64,000 nt of DNA from Lutraria lutraria (Eukaryota; Mollusca; Bivalvia; Venerida; Mactridae). The notes under the pieces were generated by a model, which worked only from the letters and a program-made list of their open reading frames with translations, was not told the DNA's origin and did not search any database. Of the stretch, positions 35,255-47,902 are shown piece after piece. The stretch is from contig OZ026835.1 in assembly GCA_964023205.1 (NCBI GenBank), positions 5,538,414-5,602,413 on the forward strand, given 5' to 3'. The stretch's first letter is position 1. Each line of letters starts with the position of its first letter. The translations under genes were made by a program, and so were the position numbers.

Positions 35255-38200
35255 TATCTGGAACAAAAGAATCGGCCCTTAGAAACATCTTGACGAACAG
35301 ATATAATTAGAATATTATTTAGTTTTGTATTACTGTCAACATAGCATGCAAATTTAAATGCTATCATATTCAGTTAAATATTAGAAACTGTCATTGCGTT
35401 TATCATTATTGCTTTCTGCTCATATATCAAACGATCGGCTTAATTTTTTATCAAAATTAGTCTTGAGAAATGTTCAATAATAAGATTTAAAGCTGTAAGA
35501 TTTAACTCGTGAAATTGATATGAGAGCTGTGTCGATCTTTAACAAAGATATGTACCTAGCATATACTAAGCTCTATATGTCTTTACAAACATCAAACACC
35601 GAATTAAGGCAACATAACCTTAAATTATCCATATTACTCGATACGAACATGAAAAATATAAAATCCTTAAATTACCACCATTTCAATTTCTTACACGGGT
35701 AGGTTAAAACCGAATGCGTCAAACAATTGTCACGGTAGCTTATAATTTGTATTACATAAATTTTGTTCTTTAACTATCTTAAATTCTTGATCGAATAAAC
35801 AAAAATGATCATTAAAAGTCACTTTGTTGTGTCATCAAGCAGTAAAAAACACACCATAAATCCAAAATGTCGATAAATTAGATTTATTTCGGGTAGCGCA
35901 TAATGGTTCTCAACGAACATTGATAAAATTTAATAGTTACATAAGTACAATATAATGTTTAACATAAATAGTTGCATACAGTTGCATATATATATACGAG
36001 TAGCACAAAACATTAAAATACAGAATACCAGGTTTTTTTAAATAAAAACCGTGACATACTTCCTTTTACCAAGGATTATAAAAAAAGAGACAGCTCGTGT
36101 TTCCAGTATGGTCCTTGATATTGCTGGCATGACATATACATAATCTAATAAACCAAAATAAACAGATCCATATAGTTTTTTTATTGACAATTATCACATA
36201 GCTATACGACGCTTGAATAGATATCTAAAACCCTAAAAAGGCAACAAGCAGATTATAACAGTCTAGGCTCCATAAATCAAATCACAATTTTCTTTCAGTT
36301 CGACCCCATAGTGTTGACATTTCATTGATATAGTTGTATCGACTTTGTCAATGTAGAATATGAATTAAGATACAGTTTTGTCACATAACTGTGTATATAC
36401 AGAGGCGCACAGTTTTCATACGAAGACAGATAAAATGCATTTATATTTTACATGCTCATTAAAATTTTAATAATATCGATTTCAGTTTATTAATTCATGA
36501 TCAGACAGTTAATACCACATTAAGTCTGGTTTGAATTAACAATGTGTATAATTTTAGTTACGCGATACCGTTTACCATTTAGCGCCATAGTGAATAATTT
36601 CATCTAAACTGAAGTAAATTTATTCATTAATATTTGAAGAAAAAAAACACATAAATAATTATCTTCTATGAATAGTGGTTTAACGGATTTACCGACGGAC
36701 GGACATACGAATTCATGTATTCAGTCTATCAATCAATCGATAAATGAATGAATGAATGAATGAATATTAAAAAAGGGAATACAGCCATAACTGTGTTTCC
36801 GACCCACATCCATAAAATGTCACCTTGTGCATAAAGGGCATTCACGGAAAAAACGTCATTGGTTATTTATAAGAAGAAACTGATCTTCGGATAAAGGCCA
36901 TCTTTTATCAGAATGAAAGAGAGACTGATTAAATTCATTACAGTGTAACCTCCACGAACGGTCACCTCCCCGTTACAACCGGTACAATTACAACTCAATT
37001 TGACTTTTCACTCTATTGTCACCGTCTCTCAGCAACAACCACCACCTCCTCATTACAGTCATTTTTTAATTTTCCCATTGGTGTCTGTTGTAGGGAGGTT
37101 GCATTCTAATTAACGAAACATTGATCACATGTCTGTAAGTACATGTAACGTAACTTATAAAACATTAAGTGCTCATATTTATGAAACATGTAACTTTAAG
37201 ACAAACGTGATCACCACGATGAAATAAAGACGTATTGTTGACAAAATTTAGATATGCACACATTGATTGGGTACCTTATACAGCACTCTGTTATGACAAT
37301 CTTCCAAAATTAAATAATTGCCTTTTTGCAAACTATATCCATGCGTTATATAACCTTGTTGAATGATAATGGGTTTATAATAGCTGCTATTTTGGTTTAA
37401 TGAAATGAACCTTGAATTATTTACGTTTATCGCTCACATCCCCAACTTTTTTAACCATCCAGTATTGGTAAACCGATAATCTTTTTTATATAGAATAAAG
37501 AAGGCTATTGTTAAATAACTCGTCATAACTTTCTTTCTGTTTAACTCACAAATTTTGTTACTATCACAAAAGTTTGTTTAATTCATCTGCCTTTTTATGA
37601 ATATTTTTTTATTAATTTAAAATAATAAATCAATGGTCCTTTTTAAGTTTAAAAACTATAACCCTTCATCTTTTTTACGGCCTCTACTTTCTATTGTAAA
37701 ACCGAAAAAAATGCCAATTTAGGAATTTATGTTCCGTTTTGTTTCAAATTTACACCACTTTGTTAAAATATTACAAAATTTGTTACTATTACATTGTCTT
37801 GGTATTTTATTTTACTTTTAAGATATATGAAAATAATAAGGCTTAATTGACATCTTCGAAGTCCTTTTTAACTTTTAGTCAACTGACCTGTTAATTTAAA
37901 TAAGAATTTATCGTCTCGGTAATACTCGGTATTTTCCGTAAGAATACCGAAGATACCGATATCTCTATATACTACTACCACACATTATGTTCGGTTTTAT
38001 GTTAAATCTTCAGATCAACGCAACTAAATTAATTCTAATATTTATTAAATGAGAAAAGTCGTATTTGTGAAGAAAGGAAGATTATAATTAGAGTATCATT
38101 ATTAAACAATTGTTTCATATTCTAAATAATTTTTAATGTATATTAGATAAATTTGAAAACATTTCCTGATATTATTGAACTTACAGTAGTGTACATGAGA

Positions 38201-40038
38201 ACTAAGAAATAAGACAATGTTACTTTTTATAATGAAATGTTAAACTTGTTACATGAATGTAACGCTTGACAATTGTGTGAAAAATAGAGTTTAATTCTGT
38301 ATCTGCTTAATTCTCCAGGTGATAATTGCACACATATTTTTGTATTTTCTGTTGTTGTTGAAAATACGTGATGTAATTATTCAATGTAAATTTTGAAAGT
38401 TTTTTAGAGTAATGTGCTCAGTTGTAATAACTTAAGTTACTATTTCTGAATGAAAGTGATGTTTTAAATAAAAAACAATGACAATGGTTAAATATTATAT
38501 ATTAAAGGTACACTGGATCTTTTATGATCCTTAAATTGCTTTATTATCTGTCTCCAATCAGAATATAGCCTGCGGGTAAAGTAACATCCTTGCTGTCTGT
38601 GTTTTATGGTCAGACTTTCATTGCATAATATTGCAAAATCCATAATCCATAAAATGTATATGAGGGAGAAAACTGTAAATTTTCATTTCTCTAAATCGTT
38701 GAAAGGTCATTTATAAAGGAGAAAGGGCTGTTCGGAGTGGATTTTTTTGTTTAAGTTAAGACAAAAAAAAAATTTACACACAAATATCCCCTATTAACAT
38801 ATATCGGAAAGAATTATTGCAAGCGCGTTTAAAGATTTTTTAAACATTGTCTTTGATAAATGATAAATTAGCAGCGTGTGTAGTGAAAACCCAACTATGA
38901 AAAAAAGAGAAATTGACAGGCCATTTGATGGCATCAATGTTATTTACTGCAGTTGTACACTATCCTATTTTCTTCAACAGTTTACCCAAAATATGCAGAT
39001 TAAACGCGATTTTGTGCCCTTTAATGTAATAATCACTATGCTTCTGGGACTTATATAAAGATTGGGGATGTGCTTATATATAATATCACTTTTTACCAAC
39101 TGCTTTCATGTAAACATGTATATAAGACAATGTACATATATGTAACGGGGAGATGTTTACGAATGCATAAAACTGTGAATGAAGTCTATAATCCACAGTA
39201 AACTAGATTTTTTTATAAACATGCATACTCATAAACAAAGTATTACAAAACATTCTATTTATTAAATTTTGTGATTTTCAAAATTAAATTCTTATATAAT
39301 TTAAAGCCGCAGTGTACTTGTATAAAAACGAAGAATTAACACTAATATTTTAAACTTTTAAGCATTTTTTATGATCATAAGATTTTCAACATTTACGTTT
39401 TTATTTAAAGCCACTGTGTATTTATATAAAAATACAAAACAATTTTAATAATTACTGTCTGTGAAATAAAGAAATATTTTGTTCTATTCGGCTTATGTAA
39501 AAAAACTGATACATGCACATTTGTAATTTTCAAGATAACGATAAAAAAATAATTATTTTATAAAAAATCATAACCTTATCAAAATTATGAAAACTATATA
39601 AAGTTGTTACTTTAAATTAGTCTGCCTGATATCTGGGACCAGCTGATAAGAAAAGTTAAAATGTTATAGAATAACTGAAACATCGATTAGTCCCGATCCA
39701 ACAGTAGATGCCTAAGGTCAGATTAGTCACACATGACTGGTTTTATGGTCCTGTATACCACGCATGCTTGCAGATAGGCAATAACACAGTGCTCTAATGA
39801 TGGGTAACTCTGGTGATAATCTGATGACACCCTAAATTTGACTTAATTCCCTTGATTTCCCCGATTTCATGATGGTCATGAAAGTTGGCCATGAAACGAT
39901 AAAAATCATCAATTTGACATTAATTAAAAACAATTTACAAATGTAGATTTTTAAATTCATGGTATTGTTTTGGAGAGACTATAGTACACTGTAAATGATT
40001 AATATCATAAAAAGTTCAAGCGTTAGGGCATATTTTAG

Positions 40039-40090
40039 TTATAAATAAGCTGTTATCATTTTAATTATAAATAAGCTGTTATCATTTTAA
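40039..40090. repeat. Perfect 26-bp tandem duplication
   Basis: The unit ttataaataagctgttatca plus ttttaa occurs twice back to back without mismatch, so it is probably recent. Confidence 0.9.
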
Positions 40091-40320
40091 TCAATGCTTG
40101 CAATAAGTATTTAGATTGATCTTTGGGTATAAAAAAATAATGAACTTTTGAAGCATAAATGTCTTTAACCACGGTGTGTCTAATCGTATAATACTGTCGT
40201 AGAGTTATGTTTTTGTTTTGTCACGATACGTAGTACTTAATTTTGATCTAAGATTGTTATCAGGCGAATCGTGAGAAATTTACGGACCTACATTAATAAC
40301 GATTCTATACAAATTATGAA

Positions 40321-40504
40321 CACACTGTCAAACCTGTGAACAAAGGCCACCCTTGGTAAAGACAAAACAAAAACTATACAGACGAGTGGCAATTATTCGG
40401 AGGCCATGTTCTAAGTACTTGATGACGGCGGCTTTCAAAAGCATATCCTTAGTTCACAGGGCGACCTTTATTCGGCGATGGTCGCTAACACAGGGTTGAC
40501 GGTA
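40321..40504. repeat. pogo-like MITE, second copy
   Basis: Left end ctgtcaaacctgtgaacaaa, right end cacagggttgacggta, imperfect reverse complements. Shares ends and the ccttggtaaagac block with the element at 47090-47269. Confidence 0.6.
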
Positions 40505-43117
40505 TTATCGATAGCTATATATGGTAGTATCAGAGTCGCCCCAGAGAGAAAGAGAGAGAGGGGGCGGGGTGAAATACAGGAACACACATAGAGTTAAACG
40601 ACAAATACGGAATCAATCGTCTTACATACAATTTATGAATAAAAAATTCAAACTGGAAAGAAGAAATTATGGTAGAAACTCAAGCTGAGTCATTTTGATT
40701 GTTATAACGTTATATATTCCTAAATGACTGCTCTAATTTCGAAATTAATGAGAAAAGATTTCCAAATGGTTAAAAAACAATTTACATCACCGGATGTACG
40801 TGACTGTATAAACATACATAATTATGTGAAATGCTCCCACAAATACTCATGGTATTCATTTGCTATATCTTATCTTAATTCGTAATAGATATTCATCGTC
40901 ATATCTTTTTTATTATATTCCATGCGGCTCGAATCAACGGTTTACGGGGATGAAAGAATGTCATTCTGTTCTTGACGTTTTATGACTAAATCGAATAATA
41001 TTCGATGAAGGAATGTATTTAAATCAATTCAATCAACATAGGTAAAATAATAAAAAGCTTTAAGCAGAACAAAAACACTACATCAAACGAAATGTTGGTT
41101 CTCTGGAATAATCATCTTTTACGAACGAATACAGTAAAACTTCATCTAGAGACCTCCTCAAGTTAGGGACCAGCTCATTATAATTACCAGATTTTAAAAC
41201 AACTTGACAGAGAGACCACCTCATAATGAGACAGATTAATTGGATAGCAAAGGCGATCTTAATTTCAAGGGATTTCTGTATGGGATATGTAAATATCATC
41301 TGAGAAAATGGTCGTGAGAAAGTACGCCATGCTGTTAATTAGGTAGCAAAAATTTTAAGTTATTACATAATTAAGTATACAACATCCCAATGAACGTTAC
41401 GAACTTCAAAACTAGCTCAAGTGGTCACGTATTTTAAGTGAGATCTTTTGGTTCCATATTCAATGTTAAGAACAACATTTAAGAAATGAAAAAAAGTGTG
41501 TCGTATTAGGAAACCATCTGCGTTAAGAGACCACGTTTTCGTTCAAGTTAGAGTCTTAATACAGGTTGTTCGGTGAAATAATTTGATATTTGAGTTAGAT
41601 TCTCAAAGATACAGAACAGAATATATTATTGGCGTATTTATAATAGTTCACATATATCATATAAAAAAGAGTAAATTCAGACTAACGCAGATGTATATTA
41701 GTTTATTTCAGTACGATCTTTTCAACTTTCAAATTAAGGTTTCCTTTTAGAATTCTGTATTTTATTCAACAATTTAGTGTTTAATCATAATAATTATTAT
41801 TACGATGTACTTTCTAAATGCACAATTATTATCAAATCAGTATCATGAACGTTATTTTCTATGTCGATATTTCGTTTCTTTGGTAAATCTACAGGCAAAT
41901 TATTCAGCATATATTATAAAGTCAGTAATCTGGCGCTGTTCAAATTATAAAGCGGGCATATTATTTATCCGCAAATATGTGTAAGGAAGTATTCGCTGAT
42001 GAAATTTTACGCCCCTATTTGTATAGGATAAATTCTAAGAAATATAAAAATGTCGATCAAAAGATCAGATAGTACTTACGTGTAAGTTTAATCCATTTTG
42101 CGGCCGTTTAAAATCGTCATCATGAACACTTACACATCACTGTTTTAACCCACAGAAATATCCACAAAACCCGTCTTTTTCTACTCAGACTTATATTTAC
42201 CTTGTAACTATTATTTAGACCTAATTATGTATTTAAAATATCCCCTTTGAATCCACGTTAATTATTAATATACCTATGCAAATTAACTGAAACTTTATCA
42301 ATAGCCGTTATTTTTTTGTAAAAAGTAGGTAAAGATTTTCCCGATCAATGTTTAAAGCTTGGGTTTAAGTTTTTAACAATCGCTGATATAGACTTTGCAG
42401 CACTTAATATGCGGCTAACCATTTCAGCGGAAACTATTCGATTCTTAACGCATTTAACTCAACGATAATCGCCAACGCTAACAAATCGAGAAGGATTATG
42501 GTAAATCCATTTAAACGTTAATACGTTCTGTGATATATGCTGGAAAGGTCAACCCAAGTTATCCAGTATTATATTTTTTCGGCATTAATTTCACTGTTTC
42601 AATAGTGTGTCAATGAGAGATTGCCGCTTCCATTTTCACCAGCACTTGTAGCATTGTTCACACATCTAGGCCTTGGTTAAAAACACGTCTTACTGAATAG
42701 TTTATTACCACATATATCGGCATTCAGCGCTTTCAGTCGTGTTTATTTTAAGTGATTTACGTGAAAATTATCTTTCCGAATATCTTGATACTTTGTCCTA
42801 CTATTTTAACATGTAATAACGATTTCAAACAGTTAATTAACTTGATAGACATTTACATTTAATGTTTTATTATGACTGTACGTAATATCGCCCTAGTAGA
42901 CTCGATTAAAGTAATGAATGACATGCACGTTTCTCCAACATTACATGTTTGGTGAAAAGAATATATCTTCAAATACGGTAAACAGTGTATGATTTTTCGT
43001 ACCATTATTTAAACATTTGAATAATCATTAAAGATATTCAAACGTGTCCAGTTTAATGACTACAATAAAACTTCAATCAGGTCCTCTTCATGTATATGTT
43101 GTTTAACGTACGGTCCA

Positions 43118-43425
43118 CTGCTATGGTCATATAAGGGCCGCCCCAGATCTAGAGGGGGGGGGGGAGAAAATACAAACAGGAGAATCGGGCATTTGTATCT
43201 CTTTTATTTCGAATAGTCAATCCAATTTCTTTTTCATACCCGGTCTAAAGTGTCGATACAAGCCTCACCCTTTTCACCGTGATTTATTAGACACGGTACT
43301 TGGCTAGGAAGTTATGATGGGGGGCACTTAAAAGGCGTCCCTGAGAATTTCGGATGGTGGAGCCGCCGAGAATCAAACCGACGACCCTTCGTTCAGTAGT
43401 CCAGTGCGTTACATATAGCAGATTA
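43118..43425 (-). repeat. SINE-like repeat with tRNA-like head
   Basis: On the minus strand the right end gives a tRNA-like head (gtaacgcactggactactga, then ggtttgattctcgg). The body 43250-43350 matches 18458-18545. A poly-G run lies at about 43154-43164. Left border approximate. Confidence 0.5.
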
Positions 43426-46010
43426 GGAAGTATATTTGAACATGGATGAAGAAATTTTGGGCCATTTTTTCTTAGACCTTGTCAAAAATGGCGTAGGATA
43501 TGTTGATAGCAGAAATTATGGAAATGATATATTTTTACATGTATGTCCAATTACATTTCAAATTCTAGTTCTGCAAATCATAAGAATGCAGTTTGTGATT
43601 CAAATAGTTTATCTAAAATGAAAAAAAAAGAAATATAAAATAAGATAAAAAAGCAATTTGAATCCCAAACTGAAAACTGAGTTCCAACTTTATACAACTG
43701 GTATAATGTATAAATTAAGTTGACACCTACATCAGGCTGTCACACTTTCACCACGTACAATAATAATGTGGATATTTCCACTGGTCTTCAAGCACTCTTG
43801 AGAAACATTTGACTTCAAAGTTTACACCGGACTTTTGCCAGTTAATTATTAATCCGCAAATTGTGTGAAGGTATTTTTTCAGAGTTTGTAAGTTGTGGTT
43901 TTCTTGATGGCCGAAAAGGTAAAATCGAGGTCAATTGTTGAATAATATACTAACAGCGACATTGGTCTACATAATAAGTTCGCTAATATTTTGATAAGAA
44001 TTTATGTCATTTTTTCAAAATATTTGCCCACTTAGTCTCAGTAAGTGATACAAAGTATAATCTTGTTTTTATTGAGCACATGTTATAGGAAAAAGCGTAA
44101 TGGCTTATAAGTGATTACCAATTGGCTGTGGTCGGAGAGAAGTAGCTTATAATCAAGTATGAGACACGTAAACCAGGTTCTGTCAGAAATCACTATACAA
44201 TTAAATACTCATTTTAAATATATTTGGGGAAAAAATGCTTCATATAATTTAATTTCTGTAGTACTGTGTTAAACAGACAAGCTGAGTATTTTTATGTTGT
44301 ACAATTTTATGTGCTCTTTGTAAATAAGGTACAAATGTAGCTAAAACGAGTGGGTAGCGACTGTAGCTTTCTTATAACGAAGAACACACAAATATGCATT
44401 TTAACCATCTTAATTTAAATTAGTGCTCCGTTCATTTTAGTAGTTCTTAGAAATTAAGAAGAGCACCGGTTTTATCTCATTCTATAAGATAAGAAAGCCA
44501 AAAAGAATCCTTACAAGAAAATGGGGCGAGAGTTGGTATAGTATATACGTACTTGTTCCATGCAGGTTAAATGCGCATGCGTATGCGCACGTATAAAATC
44601 GGAATACGGAATTTGATGGACGGAAGGGTAACACATCACCTGAAATCGATGATACTATTTCAGACAACATGCGCCGCTTATCGTATTGAGATGAAAACGT
44701 GTTTGAAATATACAAGGTCCTAACGTTTTATTACTTGTGACCAATATCAAAACTTCATTTAATTTTTTAGATAGTTTGGTCAAATAAATGTCAAAGGTGA
44801 ACGTTTCAACCCCGTACTTATGAAATAATATGTGAATGATATTAACATTGTTAATCTATAACTAACATAAGAAACTCTGACGACAAAATATATGTGATTT
44901 TAGAATATTGATTAATAGTGTTGAAAATAAACTATGTTCTGTGAACGATCTCTGAACAAGATGAAAGGCACACACATGCACGTTCAAAGGTTAGCGATCA
45001 AATGATCTTGAACTCTTAGGATTCAGTAGTTTAAATCATGTTTTTTTTTAGGATATTAGGTAATTTGAGTTACAGCTTAATATCATAAGAAGTTTGAAGT
45101 GGATTACGGGACACGTACACGTAAATTAAAGTTTATGTAATGTTAACAGGCTTATAGCAAATATCAAAGCTGATGTTATATCATACGATCAAATTTAACA
45201 ATAAAGGGTATATCAAAATAAAGATAATTAAAAATAATTGATCTACTTACCGCCCAAAGTAGGTCAGTACACCAGGAAATATAGGACAAATAAGCGTAAA
45301 GCTATTTTTGTTGATGTTTAAATGGTGGAATTTTACATAGATAGACAAATAAAAAATGCCTGTTCTTTTTTAAACACCGGGTAGCTTTGGCCATTGTAAT
45401 CTGCTGTGCTTATGTCAAATCGTTTTCTATGTATTGGTCGGTACGGACGGACGACCAACGGACCGACATGAGCAAAGCAATATATATTACTCCCGGGCCT
45501 TTTCTTCGAAAGGGGTCGTAAATATTGAGAAGAGTCTATTATCAAATCGCAGTAAATTGGACAACAGGCAATCTTATATCGTTGGGCACTCTTACAACCG
45601 GCCAACTAAAATTGTAAAAAAGTATCAAAGGGAAACTAGTCGTTGCTGTCTGTAGTGTACATATAAGTATTCGTGCTGACATTTTAAAAATAATTTATGC
45701 ACGAATGTCAGCAATACACTTGTATACAGTCATAAGCTTACGTGGAATCCAATCTCCCAAGAAGGACCAAGCATACTAACTTGAGATAGGTCTCTGATTC
45801 AACTTAATATATTAGTTGATAGTGAGTAATATGTGATTACATGGTTTAATCAATTGTGTTGTACATAGTTTTTGATTGAAGAGTATTATAATTAATCATA
45901 ATATTTAACTTGATAATATTGAAATCAAAATTGATATCTGAGGTCGAGGTCAGTCTAAAGTTTATTAACCTCCGATCCAATTCATGTACAGACACTTAAT
46001 GGCCAGTGTA

Positions 46011-46082
46011 CAAACAAGGGGAGATCATCGTGAGGTTAATGTCTTTTCCACATGACTTTCCCAAATGATCTCCCTTGTTCAA
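46011..46082. repeat. Short inverted-repeat element
   Basis: acaaggggagatcat at the left and atgatctcccttgtt at the right form near-perfect arms around a 40-base loop. It would form a hairpin in DNA or RNA. Confidence 0.6.
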
Positions 46083-46341
46083 CCAGACAACTGCAAGTGT
46101 GTATCATTGAGTTCAGTGTAAAATATCATAAATCAAGCCTGCAGTAAGAACATACACCAATTCGTAGCAAGTGCCTAAGTATCCTTCAGTATTCATCAAT
46201 TTTAGATCCTTTCACAAGTTATGGTATCTTGATGTATTAATCTGAAGGTTCATATTCATATACTGCGCAACTCACTTTAGCAAGACAGTTAACTTAAACA
46301 TAAAAGTTTATGTAAAATGTTCATACATGTATAGCTCGCGA

Positions 46342-47040
46342 TCGACCATGAGTTTTGAGCCGTGACGGAAGAATACACTAAATCGACTGGGGGATGTGGA
46401 TATGTTGTTGAATAAAAGGCATTTACGGATAATATATAAGACTAATTAAGCATGGTGTTTGTAGTAAGTGTCGCTGGCGTAGTGGGTAGAATGTACGTAT
46501 TCACTGAGCCAACACATGCAACAGGCACGAGAACAATTCCAGATCGCACATTTAAAAAAAAAAAAATTCAAATCTTTTGTTTTATTTAAATAAATTCATA
46601 TTGCACAATATTCAGTTCACAGATCTACTTCACTTGCTGTGTCTGTTGATGATCCTTTACTGAAGTTGTATCTGTCTCTGAGTTAGACAGGGAGTCTGAA
46701 TCAAACATATTCATTTTAGAATTTCAAGTTTTTTTTTAATTCAAAAACTCTGAATTTATGATGATAAAAATTATATAAAACATTTTGATCATAGAAACTT
46801 TACATAAAAAATGCTCAAGAAAAACATGCTACTGGAATTGAACTCGGACTTTATTCAATACGACACATTGAGCTAAGGCGCCAACATTACAGGCGCCAAC
46901 ATTACAGTCATTATTGTGCTGATTAAATTTATTTTATCAATAATATGTTTTAGTCAGATTTGTTCCGAATATCGACATCCCCTATTTAACTTAGTGGACT
47001 ATTCTGAATAATTTCGTCACGGCTCAAAACTCATGGTCGA
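46342..47040. mobile_element. Foldback element with tRNA-like arms
   Basis: Perfect 26-bp inverted ends: 46342-46367 starts TCGACCATGAGTTTTGAGCC, and 47015-47040 is its reverse complement. Inside, a plus-strand tRNA-like head (ctggcgtagtgggtagaatg, ending with caattccagatcgca) lies at about 46472-46550. A minus-strand one (ggcgccttagctcaatgtgt, ending with ttcaattccagtagca) lies at about 46828-46890. A 16-bp direct duplication (ggcgccaacattacag) follows at about 46878-46908. No protein-coding capacity. Likely a non-autonomous foldback transposon or two SINE heads captured in inverted orientation. Confidence 0.65.
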
Positions 47041-47089
47041 GTTATATATAATACTATATAACATTACCTGGTGTATATGCATATCCATA

Positions 47090-47269
47090 TACAGTCAAAC
47101 CTGTGAACAAAGTCCCCCTTGGGAAAGACGTAATGTATCCTTTATTATCAGGTGACCTTAATGCAGAGGTAATTTTGTTATAATTAATCAATGACCAGTA
47201 CTTAAGAATGGCCTTTATTCACAGGTTGGACTTGATTCAGAGGTGGCCATTAACACAGGTTTGACTGTA
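47090..47269. repeat. 180-bp MITE with perfect TACAGTCAAACCTGTG ends
   Basis: 16-bp perfect terminal inverted repeats at 47090-47105 and 47254-47269, non-coding interior with cctttatt blocks. Best preserved of three related elements (17258, 40321, 47090). The ends resemble pogo/Tigger-type elements with a TA target (inference). Confidence 0.8.
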
Positions 47270-47392
47270 TATATGTATCTTTTCAGCTTAAATGCTGGAC
47301 TTGCATGTTGTCATTGCAATGCATACATAACTGATGGTTACATTATCTTACAGTTACTATGTCATACCCTGTATATAATTATGTGTTTGTTT

Positions 47393-47683
47393 CTTCGGGT
47401 TTAACGCCATTTCCAACATTATTTCAGTCATAATCATGATGGGTAGTTTTCCTAACCGGCTTCCCTGGACTTCATTTAGGCCTTTAACCAGACTAACCAC
47501 ATTCTGTCCACAAGCTACTACCAAGCTACCCCACATAATTCAGAGGTGGAGGACAATTTTACATAGGATGTTATATCTTCAGTCAAATCTATCACGGACA
47601 GTGTAATCCTCACCAGGAGTTTGAACGCAAAACCTCTTGATCAGTAGACCAATGCTCTAACCACAGAGCTAACCGGGTGGGCT
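47393..47683 (-). repeat. tRNA-derived SINE, family 2 copy
   Basis: Same family as 31645-31914. Minus-strand head: acccggttagctctgtggtt, with a B-box-like gcgttcaaactcctgg. Lies just beyond the 3' end of PNISR. Confidence 0.75.
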
Positions 47684-47785
47684 AAATAATCATATTGTTA
47701 CACTTTGTGTCTGGGTTGGAAGCCTAATATTTCACAATAAAAGAAAACATAAAAACCCAAAACATGATTAAATTAAGTGTAAGTA

Positions 47786-47791
47786 TTTATT
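47786..47791 (-). terminator. Poly(A) signal AATAAA of PNISR
   Basis: On the minus strand, 112 bases after the PNISR stop (47903-47905). It implies a short 3' UTR within the last exon. Confidence 0.6.
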
Positions 47792-47902
47792 ACAATTCAA
47801 TATGTACAAATAATTTCAAACAGGACAGCAGCAGGAGTGAGTAGTTGCCATGGTAACCAGGTGAGTTTTGACGACATCAATGTTCACAACATCTAAGGGA
47901 AA

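Larger units (their letters stand above)
35267..46341. other. Long gene-poor AT-rich region
   Basis: About 11 kb without a credible coding exon on either strand. It holds a tetranucleotide run (atga)n near 36741-36765, a 26-bp duplication (40039-40090), a MITE (40321-40504), GA-rich runs near 40550, a SINE-like segment (about 43118-43425) and a short inverted repeat (46011-46082). Upstream non-coding exons of the 34112 gene could lie here: minus-strand donors with gtaagt exist near 42069 and 45248, but neither can be assigned. Confidence 0.6.

Noticed and set aside
35255..35266. Met at 35266 as start of the 380-residue protein
   Set aside because: A consensus acceptor (ttgttccag) lies between it and the next Met, so it is most likely intronic.
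36741..36765. CRISPR-like or structured repeat
   Set aside because: Simple (atga)n microsatellite in a eukaryotic genome.
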